Shown here: one piece after another, positions 9,816-21,393 of the stretch
Layout: the number at the start of each line of letters is the position of its first letter
How positions within the stretch are numbered: position 1 is the stretch's first letter
Origin: Linnemannia hyalina
Lineage: Eukaryota > Mortierellomycota > Mortierellomycetes > Mortierellales > Mortierellaceae
DNA: 64,000 nt
NCBI GenBank assembly: GCA_019671135.1
Contig: JAHRHY010000001.1
Location: 3,782,001-3,846,000 of the forward strand
Direction: 5' to 3'
The notes under the pieces: model-generated
Seen by the model: the letters and a program-made list of their open reading frames with translations, nothing else
Database searches by the model: none
What the model was told of the DNA's origin: nothing
Translations under genes and position numbers: made by a program

Positions 9816-11539
9816 TCAAAAGAAATAGGATCCTTGTTGGTGCAAATAGGCAAGTCGGGTCCGCGCCTCCCAGCTCCACTGCTTGCCTGCCTTCAGATAC
9901 CACTCCATCGCTGTCGTAACATCTTGCGGTACTCCATCACCGTACTCATACAGTCTCCCAACGGCATACTGAGCCTCGTCGTGGCCTTCCTTGGCAGCCT
10001 TGAGGAGCCACACCGATGCTTGCGAGTAGTCTATAGGCACACCGTGACCGTTCTGGTACATGAGTCCAATGCTGTATTGTGCCTCCATGTAATCTTGATC
10101 AGCAGCTTTGCGGTACCATGTCATCGCCTGAACATAATCCTGTTCCACTCCTTGTCCGTCATAGTACAAACATCCGAGGTGGTACTGCGAAAGTACGTTT
10201 CCTTGCTCGGCCGCCTTAGCAAACCATTCCCTTGCCTTGGAATAGTCCTGCATCACTCCCGCACCGTCACGATACAGTCCACCGAGGTTATATTGCGCGT
10301 GTTGATCGTCCTGTGCGGCGGCTTTGCTGTACCAGTCGAATGCTTGGGAGTAATCGTGCGGTACACCAAGACCGTCGTTATACATATTGCCGATGTGGTT
10401 CTGTGCGTCTGCGTTTCCTTGGTTGGCACCCAAGAGGAACCACTCCATCGCCTTGGAGAAATCCTGCACCACTCCTTGTCCGTATCGGTAGTTGTGTCCG
10501 ATGTTAGTTTGGGCATAGGAGTCGTTCTGTTCGGCAGCCTTGTGGTACCGCTCTAATGCTTGGGTGAAATCTTGGGGAACACCAAGACCGTCGTTATACA
10601 TATTGCCGATGTGTATGTGCGCATCTGCGTTTCCTTGACCAGCGGCTATAAGGAACCACTCCATCGCTTTCGAATAATCCAGAGGGACTCCTTGACCAAA
10701 GCGGTAGCAATAACCAATGTTGGATTGGGCCTGGGCGTTTCCTTGGTCTGCAGATTTGAGATACCAGGTGAGCGCTGTGGAGTGGTCCTGTGTGATACCG
10801 AGTCCATGATCATAGAGGACGCCTACTTTGCGCTGACCAACGGCATCTCCTTGTTCGGCGGCTCGGAGGTACCATTCCATAGCGGCTTTGTAGTCTTGTT
10901 GCACTCCCTTGCCATCCTTGTACATGTCTCCAAGAGCCACCTGAGCGTCCTTGTCGCCGAGATTGGCATTGATGCTCGTTTGGGTAAAGTCCGTGGAGAT
11001 GATGGACGCAGACTCCTGCGGCGCTTGCACCTGTAGTTTGTTGTCGACTTCGGAAGATGTTGGCGTTTCGACCGCAACAGATGACATGACGTCGCACAGC
11101 AATGCTTCCGTTTGTTGAGCCGATTTACTGGAAGCAGAGTTACTAATATCAAAGCCGTTGTCCGCGGTGTCATCTTTTAGACCAGAGACCTGGTCTTGTT
11201 CCGTAGTAGAGGCAACGTCGGTGATGCTGTTGTCTGTGTTGCTCCCCTGTCCTTGTGACGACTCTTGTAATATCTCCATGACATTTTCCCGTAATGAGGT
11301 GGCGGTTTCTGGCGCAATTTGATGAGGTGACAATCTAAATAACAGGGCCATGAATAAACAGTGTCAGCGTAGGAACGATAACTGAGTGATAAAGACACAA
11401 TGCTGTTATATACGTACGGGTCCATGTGTGGGTCGTCGATATGGGTTGTGGATATCGGAGCTGAAGCGTCGGAGGAGTCAAGACTGTCCCTGGTGTTAAG
11501 GCGGTCTACTCGGGGGTCGTGAACTTCGACCTGTTGCAT
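9816..11539 (-). CDS. Sel1-repeat protein, array gene 3
   Basis: Exons 11539-11418 (MQQVEVHDPRVDRLN) and 11334-9816, phase-2 intron with GTACGT donor, about 546 residues. The first exon is a close match to gene 1, but the first repeats (ALGDMYKDGKGV, RKVGVLYDHG) match genes 5 and 6, so the gene looks like a mosaic of the two subtypes. Ten Sel1-like repeats follow a Ser/Thr-rich acidic leader and end with the conserved RLAYLHQQGSYFF. No signal peptide, membrane segment or enzyme domain. Role by family: a protein-binding alpha solenoid; the partner is unknown. Confidence 0.85.
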
Positions 11540-11979
11540 TATTTAGTCGCTGTTGGATTGTTCTTGGGAGGAGAAGGGTTGGACTCGGACGTTTGAGGTG
11601 TCGTAAGTGGAGTGATGGAGAGGGATGAGCAACGAAAAGGGATGAGGGAGAATGAGAAAGGGATGAGAGAAAAGAGATGAAGGAAAGAAGGAATGGGCTG
11701 AGAAGAAAGAGAGCATGGCATGTTTTTCGCACCGAAGAAAAAGAACAGGAGAGCTGCGGTAGAGCGGTGCGCCTGTTACTCCATCGATCAAAATGATTCC
11801 AGGGCGAGACTGAGAAACTCACCAGCGATCAAAAATTGCAAGTGACATTCTCACTACGCTTTTTATTTGTTTCCTGACCCGTCGCACTTGGCAGATTTTA
11901 GAAAACCCTACATTCCGACACATATACCCAATATGTACACAACTGCATTTCTGGAAGGGAGCCTGCTACAAAAGTAACT
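11540..11979. other. Intergenic between Sel1 genes 3 and 4
   Basis: Leader of gene 3 (pyrimidine-rich on the minus strand) and the 3' flank of gene 4, which differs from the flank shared by genes 2, 3 and 5. No gene seen. Confidence 0.6.
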
Positions 11980-13557
11980 TCAATAGAAATAGGATCCCTG
12001 TTGGTGCAAACAGGCAAGGCGGGTCCGCGCCTCCCAGCTACACTGTTTGGCAGCCTTCAGATACCACCCCATCGCTGTCGTAACATCCTGCGGTACTCCA
12101 TCACCGTACTCATATAGTCTCCCAACGATATACTGAGCCTCTTCGTGGCCTTGGTTGGCAGCCTTGAGGAGCCACACCGATGCTTGCGAGTAGTCTATAG
12201 GCACACCGTGACCGTCCTTGTACATGAGCCCAGCGTTGTATTGTGCCTCCATGTAATCTTGATCAGCAGCTTTGCGGTACCATGTCATCGCCTGAACATA
12301 ATCCTGTTCCACTCCTTGTCCGTCATGGTACAAACACCCGAGGCGGTGCTGGGAATATGCGTTTCCTTGCTCGGCCGCCTTAACAAACCACTCCCTTGCC
12401 TTGGAATAATCCTGCGTCACTCCCTTACCGTCACGGTACAGATAGCCAACGTTTGCCTGGGCCTCTGCGTGTCCTTGTTCAGCCGACTTAATAAACCATT
12501 CCATTGCCTTAGAAAAGCTCTGCGCCACGCCTTTGCCGTTACGGTACAGACATCCGAGATTACACTGGGCGTCTTGATCATCCTGCACGGCGGCCTTGTT
12601 GTACCAGCCGAATGCTCGGGAGTAATCCTGGGGCACACCTAGACCGTCGTTATACATAGTGCCGATCTGGTTCTGTGCTTTTGCGTATCCTTGATTGGCA
12701 GACAAGAGATACAACTCCATCGCTTTGGAAAAGTCCTGAGTGGTGCCTCGGTCTCGTCGGTACAGATGGCCAGCGTTGCACTGGGCTCCTGCATCTCCTT
12801 GGTCGGCGGCTTTGAGGTTCCAGGTCAAGGCTGCTTGGTAGTCCTGTGTGACGCCCAGGCCATAATGGTACATATAGCCGACTCTGCGCTGACCAATAGC
12901 ATATCCTTGATCGGCAGCCCGAAGAAACCATTCCATAGCCGCTTGGTAGTCCTGCTGAACTCCCTCGCCATCCAAATACATATCGCCAAGAGCGACCTGG
13001 GCTTCTTTGTCGCCGAGATTGGCATTGATGCTCGTCTGAGAAAAGTCCGTGGAGACAATGGTAGCAGATTCCTGCACAGGTGTTGAGTTTGAGTCGTTGG
13101 CGTCGTTGGAAGACGTCGGTGTTTCGACCTCAGAGAGAGCTGGCTTGTCGTCGCAAGACAATTTTTCCGTTTGTTGAGCAAGTTCGTTTGAGGGATGACT
13201 GTCGATAATAGAGTTGGTATTTATTGTAGCCTCTTGCAGATCCGACGACTCTGGCGGCGCCTCCATGACCTTTTCCTGTGACGATATGTCCTCGGCGTCG
13301 ACGATAGTATCTTGCACTATTCTAATAAAAAAAAATAGAAAAATATCAAACAAAAGGTTAGAAAGGTCAGCGCGGGCACCATACTTGAGCGAGCACCATA
13401 CTTGAGCGAGCAAAGACACGAATCTGTGGGATACGTACGGGTCCAAGGAAGCATCGGCAGGGATGGTGTTTCCTGAGGGAGAGGTGTCGGGTGAGTCAAG
13501 ACTCTTGCTGATATGAAGGTGGTCAACTTGGAAGTCTTGGAAGTCGTCTTGCAGCAT
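11980..13557 (-). CDS. Sel1-repeat protein, array gene 4
   Basis: Exon 1 13557-13439 (MLQDDFQDFQVDHLH), donor GTACGT, acceptor TTAG, exon 2 13321-11980, about 486 residues with nine Sel1-like repeats. The 117-nt intron has no stop in frame, so an unspliced message would still be open. It holds an imperfectly resolved tandem duplication (GCACCATACTTGAGCGA twice, about 13375-13411). The leader differs from genes 1-3 (HPSNELAQQTEKLS), while the first repeat matches gene 1. The context before the ATG is also the most diverged of the array. Inferred role as for the other members. Confidence 0.82.
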   Translation of the reverse strand: MLQDDFQDFQVDHLHISKSLDSPDTSPSGNTIPADASLDPYVSHRFVSLLAQVWCSLKYGARADLSNLLFDIFLFFFIRIVQDTIVDAEDISSQEKVMEAPPESSDLQEATINTNSIIDSHPSNELAQQTEKLSCDDKPALSEVETPTSSNDANDSNSTPVQESATIVSTDFSQTSINANLGDKEAQVALGDMYLDGEGVQQDYQAAMEWFLRAADQGYAIGQRRVGYMYHYGLGVTQDYQAALTWNLKAADQGDAGAQCNAGHLYRRDRGTTQDFSKAMELYLLSANQGYAKAQNQIGTMYNDGLGVPQDYSRAFGWYNKAAVQDDQDAQCNLGCLYRNGKGVAQSFSKAMEWFIKSAEQGHAEAQANVGYLYRDGKGVTQDYSKAREWFVKAAEQGNAYSQHRLGCLYHDGQGVEQDYVQAMTWYRKAADQDYMEAQYNAGLMYKDGHGVPIDYSQASVWLLKAANQGHEEAQYIVGRLYEYGDGVPQDVTTAMGWYLKAAKQCSWEARTRLACLHQQGSYFY

Positions 13558-14015
13558 TATTCGGTCGTTGTTGGTTGTTCTTAAGGGGAGAGAGGCTAGG
13601 GAGGGAAAAAAAGAGTAGTCGGTGGAGTGATGGAGTAGAATGAACAAAAAGTCAGAAGTTAAAGGGAGATGGGAGAGAGAGACTGACAGGGAAGAAAAGT
13701 AGAAAGGCTGAGAAGTGAAGAGATGAAAATAAAGAGGAGACAAGAAGACGAAGGTGAGTGGCGCAATGCTAAGAAAAAAATAAGAGCGTTTTCCACTCGC
13801 CGTTGATAAAAGGGTTTCCAGGGTGTGAGAAAAAGAAACTCATCGGTGATCAAAAATTGGACGTCGTCTAGTTTTTTCTTAAGAATATTTTTGGACACGT
13901 CCTATATATTCTTCTGTGCTAGGTAGAGCGCCGACGTTACAGAAAGCAAGACATGTCAAAGGAGATGCTGACGGCCGGGGATGAAGAGTGAAAGCAGTTG
14001 TTGTTTGCTCATAGT
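13558..14015. other. Intergenic between Sel1 genes 4 and 5
   Basis: Leader of gene 4 and the repeated 3' flank of gene 5 (from about 13910). No gene seen. Confidence 0.6.
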
Positions 14016-15799
14016 TCAAAAGAAATAGGATCCTTGTTGGTGCAAACAGGCAAGGCGGGTCCGAGCCTCCCAGCTACACTGTTTGGCAGCCTTCAGATAC
14101 CACCCCATCGCTGTCGTAACATCCTGCGGTACTCCATCACCGTACTCATATAGCCTCCCAACGGCATACTGAGCCTCGTCGTGGCCTTCCTTGGCAGCCT
14201 TGAGGAGCCACACCGATGCTTGCGAGTAGTCTATAGGCACACCGTGACCGTTCTGGTACATAAGCCCAATGCTGTATTGTGCCTCCATGTAATCTTGATC
14301 AGCAGCTTTGCGGTACCATGTCATCGCCTGAACATAATCCTGTTCCACTCCTTGTCCGTAGTTGTACAAACATCCGAGGTTGTGCTGAGAAAATGCGTTT
14401 CCTTGCTCGGCCGCCTTAACAAACCACTCCCTTGTCTTGGGATAGTCCTGTGCCACTCCCTCACCGTCACGGTACAAACAGCCAACGTTTGCCTGGGCGT
14501 CTGCCTGTCCTTGTTCCGCCGACTTAATAAACCATTCCATTGCCTTAGAAAAGCTCTGCGCTACCCCTTCGCCGTCACGGTACAGACATCCGAGGTTATA
14601 CTGGGCGTGTTGATCATCCTGTACGGCGGCCTTGTTGTACCAGTCGAATGCTTGGGAGTAATCCTGCGGTACACCATGACCATTGCAGTAAAGATTGCCG
14701 ATGTGATTCTGTGCATCTGCCTCTCCTTGGTCGGCTGCCAAGAGGAACCACTCCATCGCCTTGGAGAAATTCTGCGACACTCCCTCGCCGTAATAGTAAC
14801 TGTAACCGATGTTGGTTTGGGCGCAGGAATCTTGCTGCTCGGCAGCCTTGTGGTACCATTCCAGCGCTTGGGAGAAATCCTGGGGCACTCCAAGACCGTC
14901 ATTATACATAATGCCGATGTGGGTGCGTGCATCTGCGTTTCCTTGACCGGCAGCCGTGAGGAACCATTCCATAGCTATGGAATAATCCAGAGGGACTCCT
15001 TGACCATAACGGTAGCAATAACCGATGTTGGATTGGGCCTGAGCATTCCCTTGGTCTGCAGATTTGAGATACCAGGTGAGTGCTGTCGAGTGGTCCTGTG
15101 TGACACCGTGTCCATGATCATAGAGGACGCCTACTTTGCGCTGACCAACGGCATCTCCTTGTTCGGCGGCTCGGAGGTACCATTCCATAGCGGCTTTGTA
15201 GTCTTGTTGCACTCCCTTGCCATCCTTGTACATGTCTCCAAGAGCCACCTGAGCGTCCTTGTCGCCGAGATTGGCATTGATGCTCGTTTGGGTAAAGTCC
15301 GTGGAGATGATGGACGCAGACTCCTGCGGCGCTTGCACCTGTAGTTTGTTGTCGACTTCGGAAGATGTTGGCGTTTCGACCGCAACAGCTGACATGTCGT
15401 GCAGCAATTCTTCCGTTTGTTGAGCTGATTCACTGGAAGCAGAGTTACTGATATCAAAGCTGTTGTCCGCTGTGACATCATTTAGACCAGAGACCTGGTC
15501 TTGTTCCGTAGTAGAGGTAACGTCGGTGATGCTGTTGTCTGTGTTGCTCCCCTGTCCTTGTGACGACTCTGGTGGTGTCTCCATGACATCTTCCTGTAAT
15601 GAGGCATCCTCGGCGTCGACAATGGCATTCTGCATCAATCTAAAGCAAAGAATGAAAAGAAAGGAGTAGAAAGGTCAGCGCTGGCACTTTATTCGAGCGA
15701 GCAAGGAAAAGCTCTGTGCTATACGTACGGGTTCAAGTGATCATTGGCAAGGATGGTGTTTTCTGACGAAGAGGAGTCGTGGGAGTCACCTTGTGGCAT
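14016..15799 (-). CDS. Sel1-repeat protein, array gene 5
   Basis: Exon 1 15799-15729 (MPQGDSHDSSSSEN), exon 2 15639-14016, about 564 residues. This is the longest member of the array, with eleven Sel1-like repeats after a Ser/Thr/Asp-rich leader of about 150 residues. The leader and the 90-nt intron are almost identical to those of gene 2, which marks gene 2 as a recent, shortened copy of the same ancestor. The long open frame on the opposite strand (14181-15344) is a by-product of the regular repeat codons. No targeting signal or enzyme domain. Confidence 0.85.
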
Positions 15800-16155
15800 T
15801 ATTTAGTCGCTGTTGGGTTGTTCTTGAGAGGAGAAGGGCAGGACTTGGAGAAGGAGAGAAAGAAGTGTCGTTGGTGGAGTGATGGAGAAGGATGAACAAA
15901 AGAGTAGGATGAGGAAAGGTGAATGGGGGATGAGAGGAAAGAGAGGATAGGAAAGGTAAGATGAAAAGGCTGAGAAAAAAGAGGAGGAAGCTGTTAATGT
16001 AAAGTACTTCATTGATCAATGATTTCCAGGGCGTGAGACTTTGAGGCCCATCAGAGATGAATATTTTGAAACCGCGCCACCCTCGTGGAAGCGAAGAGGT
16101 GGAAGGCGGATGGCTCTTGTGTTGTTTTCGAATTCCTTTGCTCCCTCATGCCTCA
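15800..16155. other. Divergent spacer
   Basis: Pyrimidine-rich leader and promoter of Sel1 gene 5 on the minus strand, and the upstream region of the plus-strand hypothetical gene at 16156. No other gene seen. Confidence 0.5.
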
Positions 16156-17206
16156 ATGTCTTCCTCACCCTCTCCTTCAACTTCCTGTTGTCGAGCAGCC
16201 AACCCAACGGCGAGAGCGAATGTGACCTCGACCTCTTCGTCTCAGGGTTCTTCTTCATCAGTTACAATTGTGGCCACGACATCATCATCATCCACCGCGA
16301 CATCCTCTTCCTCCATGGTGAATGTTGAGGCCTCCTCTTCACCTTCTGGGTCTAGGTCCACCTTTCGCGTCACAACAACTTCGCAGGGTGATACAGTTGA
16401 TAATGGCGATCCCTCCTCCTCAATAGCTCCAGCACCAGCTGCCTCACGACCATCGCGATCGGTGCCGCTTGTACCCCAGCCCGCCTATCGGTTTATATTG
16501 CACTTTCGACAAGGCGTACGAGGGAACTACAAGCGCAAGTCTATCAACAGTATCCCCTCCACTGTCGCGTGGACCTTCAAGAGTGGACACACTTTCGACG
16601 TCCTACTCGCTCTTATTAGGACCTTCTCCCGTGTACACGCACCATTGATTTGGCCTCAAAACGATCTTCCCGACATCATGTCATCACCCAGTAAAGGCGC
16701 AAGACTACAAGGCGCTGTGACTCTGAACGAGGAGAACTACCTGCAGACAACCGACAGCTCATGGAGAGCATGGACAAGGTCAGGAAAGCACGGTGGGGTT
16801 CTTCAATTGATTATATACATGGCCGAGTCTGTCGCTCCTGGTGCCCAGTCAACGTCTTGACGAACAGGAGGACGATGTGCAGTATCTGTCCAAACTATCG
16901 ATGCCACTGCTTGGGAATAATATCGTTCTTCCAAACAACAGCACGTCTCAACAAGCCCGCCAAGTGGATAATATTTCACGTCGGGTGCAAGAGAAGAGTA
17001 GAGCAGGTGAAGTAGAAGGTTTGGAGGACGACGAGTTCGTTCCAGTTCGAGTCAAGGTGGATTTGGAGGTCACCGTTAAACTGCCTAGACAGGACTTGGC
17101 AAAAGTGCTTGGTTTGCCTCCAGGGCTCAACCTTTCTTCTTTCAACTTTTTTGGTCAAAATCATTCAGGAAATCATTCTCCAGATACCCCAAAAGAGACC
17201 ATTTGA
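16156..17206 (+). pseudogene. Conserved-looking hypothetical gene, frameshifted
   Basis: The ATG at 16156 starts a Ser/Thr-rich leader (MSSSPSPSTSCCRAANP) followed by a compact, soluble-looking region (YRFILHFRQGVRGNYKRK, TFDVLLALIRTFSRVHAPL, NYLQTTDSSWRAWTRSGK) that ends at TGA 16858-16860. The next frame takes over at about 16841 without a gap (QRLDEQEDDVQYLSKL, EFVPVRVKVDLEVTVKLP) and runs to 17206. The join looks like a one-base frameshift; I see no usable intron. I do not recognise the family. The tail overlaps the end of a minus-strand fragment at 17173. Confidence 0.5.
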
Positions 17207-17400
17207 CTGATGATGGCGACGATGAACATTTCATCTCGAAGTACTCCTTTCTGCTCGTACCCACAATGGGATAAAATATTGACAGCAGTGGTTTCTCCCT
17301 TAATACAGGCCAGCAAGGCAACATCAAGCACTATTTCCGGGAAGTGGGGGAAAATCAAATTATCATGTCGTTCTAACCATCTCTTCAGTTGTGAGAAACC
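17173..17400 (-). pseudogene. 3' end of an ankyrin-like gene
   Basis: Minus-strand frame without a start codon in its intact part: RWLERHDNLIFPHFPEIV, then DVALLACIKGETTAVNIL and SHCGYEQKGVLRDEMFIV, ending at 17173. The alternation of short helices with A-C-x-x-G-x-x-x-A-V is ankyrin-like, but one partial unit cannot prove it. No upstream exon is visible before Sel1 gene 6 ends at 17472. It is probably a truncated gene end left by a rearrangement. Confidence 0.35.
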
Positions 17401-17471
17401 GACCCCGATGGGGGTTGATCTGTGGTGAGTAGGCTGTATTTCTGGAAGAAAGAGTGGGAAAGATCTGACAT

Positions 17472-19334
17472 TTAATAGAAATAGGATCCATGTCGGTCCA
17501 GATAGTTAAAATGTGTCTGTGCCCTCGGGTTTCCTTGCTTGGCCGCCTTCAGATACCACTCCTTTGCCGCATTGATGTCGTGGGGTACTCCATTTCCGTA
17601 CTCATACAAGCTGCCAACGACACATTGAGCTCCCTCGTGCCCTTGCTTGGCAGCCTTCACAAACCACACCGATGCCTGAGAGCTGTCCACATCTACACCA
17701 TGACCGCGTTGGTAAAAGTCTCCGACTATGTATTGCCCGTCTGCGCTCCCGTTTTCGGCTGCCTTGCGATACCAAACCATCGCCTGAGAAACGTCCTGAT
17801 CCACTCCATCACCGTCCTCATACATCTGCCCAACTATACACCAAGCCTCCACCATCCCTTTTTCTGCGGCTCTGATGTACCATTCCATCGCTTTGGAATA
17901 GTCCCGTGGCACACCTTGACCATAGTGATACAGATCAGCAATGTTGAAGCACGCCTTTGCTTTTCCTTGTTCGGCTGCCTTGACGTACCACTCCATTGCC
18001 TTGGAAAAGTCCTGATCCACGCCTGGACCGCCAAGGTACAGACAGCCAATGTTATGTTGGGCTTCGGGGTCTCCTAGCTCGGCCGCCTTAACAAACCATT
18101 CCATTGCCTTGGAATAGTCCCTGTTCACTCCTTCGCCGTGGTAGTACAGTAAACCGATGGCGACTTGAGCGTCTGTGTGGTCTTGGTCCGCCGCTTTGAC
18201 ATACCACCTCATGGCCTTGGAATGGTCTAACGTCACTCCCTCGCCGTAACGGTAAGTATGGCCGAGGTTGGTCTGGGCGTAGGGCTCGTCTTGCTCGGCC
18301 GCCTTGAGATACCAGTCGTATGCCAGAGAGTAATCCTGTGGTACACCCAGGCCGCCGTTATACAAATTGCCAATGTGGTTCTGTGCCCCGGGGTTTCCTT
18401 GATCGGCAGCCTTGAGGAACCACTCCATCGCTTTCGAATGATCCAGAGGAACACCTTGGCCGTAACGGTAGAAATGACCGATGTTGGATTGGGCCTGGGC
18501 GTTTCCTTGGTCTGCAGATTTGAGATACCAGGCCAGGGCAGTAGAGTAATCCTGCGCGACTCCGTATCCGTAATCATAGAGAACACCGACCTTGCGCAGA
18601 CCAACGGCATCCCCTTGTTCGGCGGCTCGGAGGTACCATTCCATAGCTGCTTTGTAATCCTTCTGAACTCCCTTGCCATCCTTGTACATGTCTCCAAGAG
18701 CCACCTGAGCGTCCTTGTCGCCGAGATTGGCGCGGACCGTCGTTTGATTTAAGTCTCTGTAAGCGGCAACAGTGGCGATGGTGTTGGGAACAAGGACTGA
18801 AGTCGACTTTTTATTTTGCTGAGAAACAGTTGGCAACGCTTCCTGAAGGGACTCCAGCGACAATTCCTCTGACGGCGTCCTGCTCGACATTTCAAGCTGG
18901 GACAAGTTGTTCTCGGCATTGTCCAATTGAGCTCTGACAACAACATCCAACGTAGCTCCAGGGACCGCAGCGATGCAAAGCGGGTTCAGGCTATTCGTAA
19001 AATGGGTTGGAATACAATGTCAGAGGATGGCCTGTATCAGAGACAAGTCGAAAATAATGGTTCCGATAAATAAATGTAGACGACAAATTTACATTTGGAA
19101 GTCCAGTCCTTTGAGGAAAGGTACGATCATAGTTCCATAGCGAACATGAACAACGTCCTTGAAGGCAGCGAGGATGTCACTCCACAAGATAATGTCGTTG
19201 CCTGAGGAGACGTCAGGGTGACAGGCGATGTGAAGGATATTATACGTTGCTGGTGGTTGTTCATTGGCTGCGCCCTCGTTTTTGTCGACCCTGCGGAAAG
19301 GCTGGGTATGAGAGTGTGTCTCTTGGATGGTCAT
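17472..19334 (-). CDS. Sel1-repeat protein with N-terminal LW-D domain, gene 6
   Basis: Exon 1 19334-19093 (MTIQETHSHTQPFRRVDK), donor GTAAAT, acceptor GAATAG, exon 2 18990-17472, about 586 residues. Unlike the array genes it carries an extra N-terminal region: DIILWSDILAAFKDVVHVRY, IVPFLKGLDFQ, then across the splice LNPLCIAAVPGATLDVVV. The same region is present in gene 7 and in an orphan at 36.5 kb, so it is a conserved module. Eleven Sel1-like repeats follow, the first ones matching genes 3 and 5. The module is not one I can name. The Sel1 part predicts a protein-binding scaffold. Confidence 0.85.
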
Positions 19335-21393
19335 GAGTGTTGGTTAGACAGGTAATGTTTGTTCAGAAAGAAAGGGGATTGATGTGAACGACAGATGACA
19401 CAGGAGGTCCGGGGTGATGAGTCAAATGAAGAATGGAAAAAGGATGAAAGACGAAAGGGATTGAAAAAAAGGCACGGTTGCGACAGGGGGCGACTCGTGA
19501 CATCTGTTTTTGATTGGTCGATTGCCGTGTTCCCTGGCGCGTTGTTTTGGGTCAACTATTGCGACAGAACTCACTTGTTCTCATGATATGTCAGACATGT
19601 CGCACTTGCTTGCCTCCCTAGCTTTTCTTTTTTCGTTTCTCTTCTCTACAACACTCCTACACAGCCCCTTGTTTTATTGGCTTTTATCCCACAATACGCT
19701 ACCAAAATACTAACCCGCAGGATTCCCTGGCATTGAGAAGACACCATAGAGTCTTCTCCTTCCAAGAGGCAACCCCAAACCAATATGCTCCAAGAACTGT
19801 TTCCCCTCTAGTCGCTAGACAAACCATCCATGAAGATCGCCAATTCGCACATCTGTCCCATCTACATTTTTTTTTCGCTCGGCATTGCCACCTAGGAGAT
19901 CCTCTGCAGATAAGCAGGAACGATAGTTCTGTGGGTCAACCAAGGTCGGTCATCGTTATTGCCTGCTTCGCTTTTGCTACTGCGCATTGTCCAGCAAACC
20001 CCTTACTAAATCGCAAGAACCTGCATTATGGTGTAGCTCACATGTCCCTTCCTCCTCCAATTGTAGTTGCACGCTACTCTCAAATGCTCGTATTCTTTGT
20101 TCTCTCTGAGGAGTGATAGAATGCTTTGATGATGCGAATCGGCGGGAGATATTTCATCCCTCTCACACCCACAGCCATAAATTTACTCAATCGCCGAAAA
20201 GTATGCGGGTAAGTCTGAGCGGCAGGAAGGAAGGGGTAGGATGGAAAGGGCGTAGAGCCTACAATTTGCGCATCGCGTTATTTTAGCTATCTCTCTTCCT
20301 TCCTTCTCTCATTCACCGAAAAAAATGCCTCATATGGTGAACAGTAGAGCGAAGATGCTGGTTCTGTTGTACTGTGAGTCGCCGCTTGCCAATGTTGATG
20401 AAAAGGCGGGTGGTGTCTCAGGCTGACTAGTGTTTGGCGTTGTGGGGAAGAGTGGAGTGAGGGAGATGTGCCTATCTATTCCCACTGGAGTGGAAAAAGA
20501 TCCTCGTTCACAATGTCTCCTTCTCTCCACTACGTCCCTCAACCGAAAACTATGTGCATTGAATTGAACATGCAGAGTTCAAGAATGAATGGCTCCTTTG
20601 GACAAAATTATCCCCCCCATCGTATCATCGTCTACCCTTGACCAAATTAGCGGTTGTGAAGTAAAACGAAGACGGTCAAAAAATGGAAGGGATAAACTCT
20701 AAAATAATCCTTTGTGCGGCTAAACAATGATGGATGATCGGAACCGGCCCGCCCTGTCAATGCGCCCATGGTTCCCTCCCCCTTTCCTTTCGCTTTACTC
20801 CCATTGCTTTGCATTGGTGGTGCGCGTGAGAAATCCGATCGCATTCCCGCTGCTGTTGCTACTGTTGACCTTATTTGCGTGTGTTCTTTTTTCTCTTCAT
20901 GCGAGTAATGCAATGCATGATTTCTTTGCCCTGCCATTTCACAAAAAGTAGGACCCAGGGCACAGACGACAAAATCCATCCGGAAATTGATATAGCCGAA
21001 AATACAGAGAGGACGGACCTTGGAACCCTGTCGAACTTAGTTGGGTACTAGGTCTCTTTTTCGTTATTCCAGGACGGAGAAATAGAGATGGACATGGATG
21101 GTATGGAGTGTTACTTTTTCCCACTTTATGTTTAGCATACCTTGTCGTTGGATGTAGCATGAAGCGAGTGAGTCAGCCAAACAATGACCTCCTTTCCTTC
21201 TTCCCTTACTCTCCTGTCTTTTTTCCTCATTGGGTACCCCTCCTTTTTGTATAAAAGTGACCTTGTCGCCGTCTTTTTCACACACTCTCTCTTTTTCTCC
21301 ACACGACCTCCCTTGTCTTCTTTTTTCTCGTCCCTCTCAACTCTCAAGAACAACCAACAACCAACCACTATCCCACACCACTCTGTCAGAACC
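19335..21393. other. Intergenic, upstream region of P450 gene 1
   Basis: Holds the leader of Sel1 gene 6 and about 1.1 kb (from about 20270) that resembles the region upstream of the second P450 gene (from about 37855), for example around ACCAAATTAGC. Several frames are open but none looks like a known protein. Confidence 0.5.
21250..21257 (+). promoter_or_regulatory. TATA box, P450 gene 1
   Basis: TATAAAAG at 137 bases before the ATG at 21394, followed by a pyrimidine-rich leader. Confidence 0.6.

Noticed and set aside
13317..13743. Extension of Sel1 gene 4 upstream and through its intron as one frame
   Set aside because: The other four array genes show the same GTACGT donor and phase-2 splice, so the readthrough is by chance; the upstream part is leader.
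9801..15344. Long plus-strand open frames opposite the Sel1 genes (9801-10556, 12145-12642, 14181-15344)
   Set aside because: They mirror the regular repeat codons of the minus-strand genes and have no start context, splice sites or family of their own.
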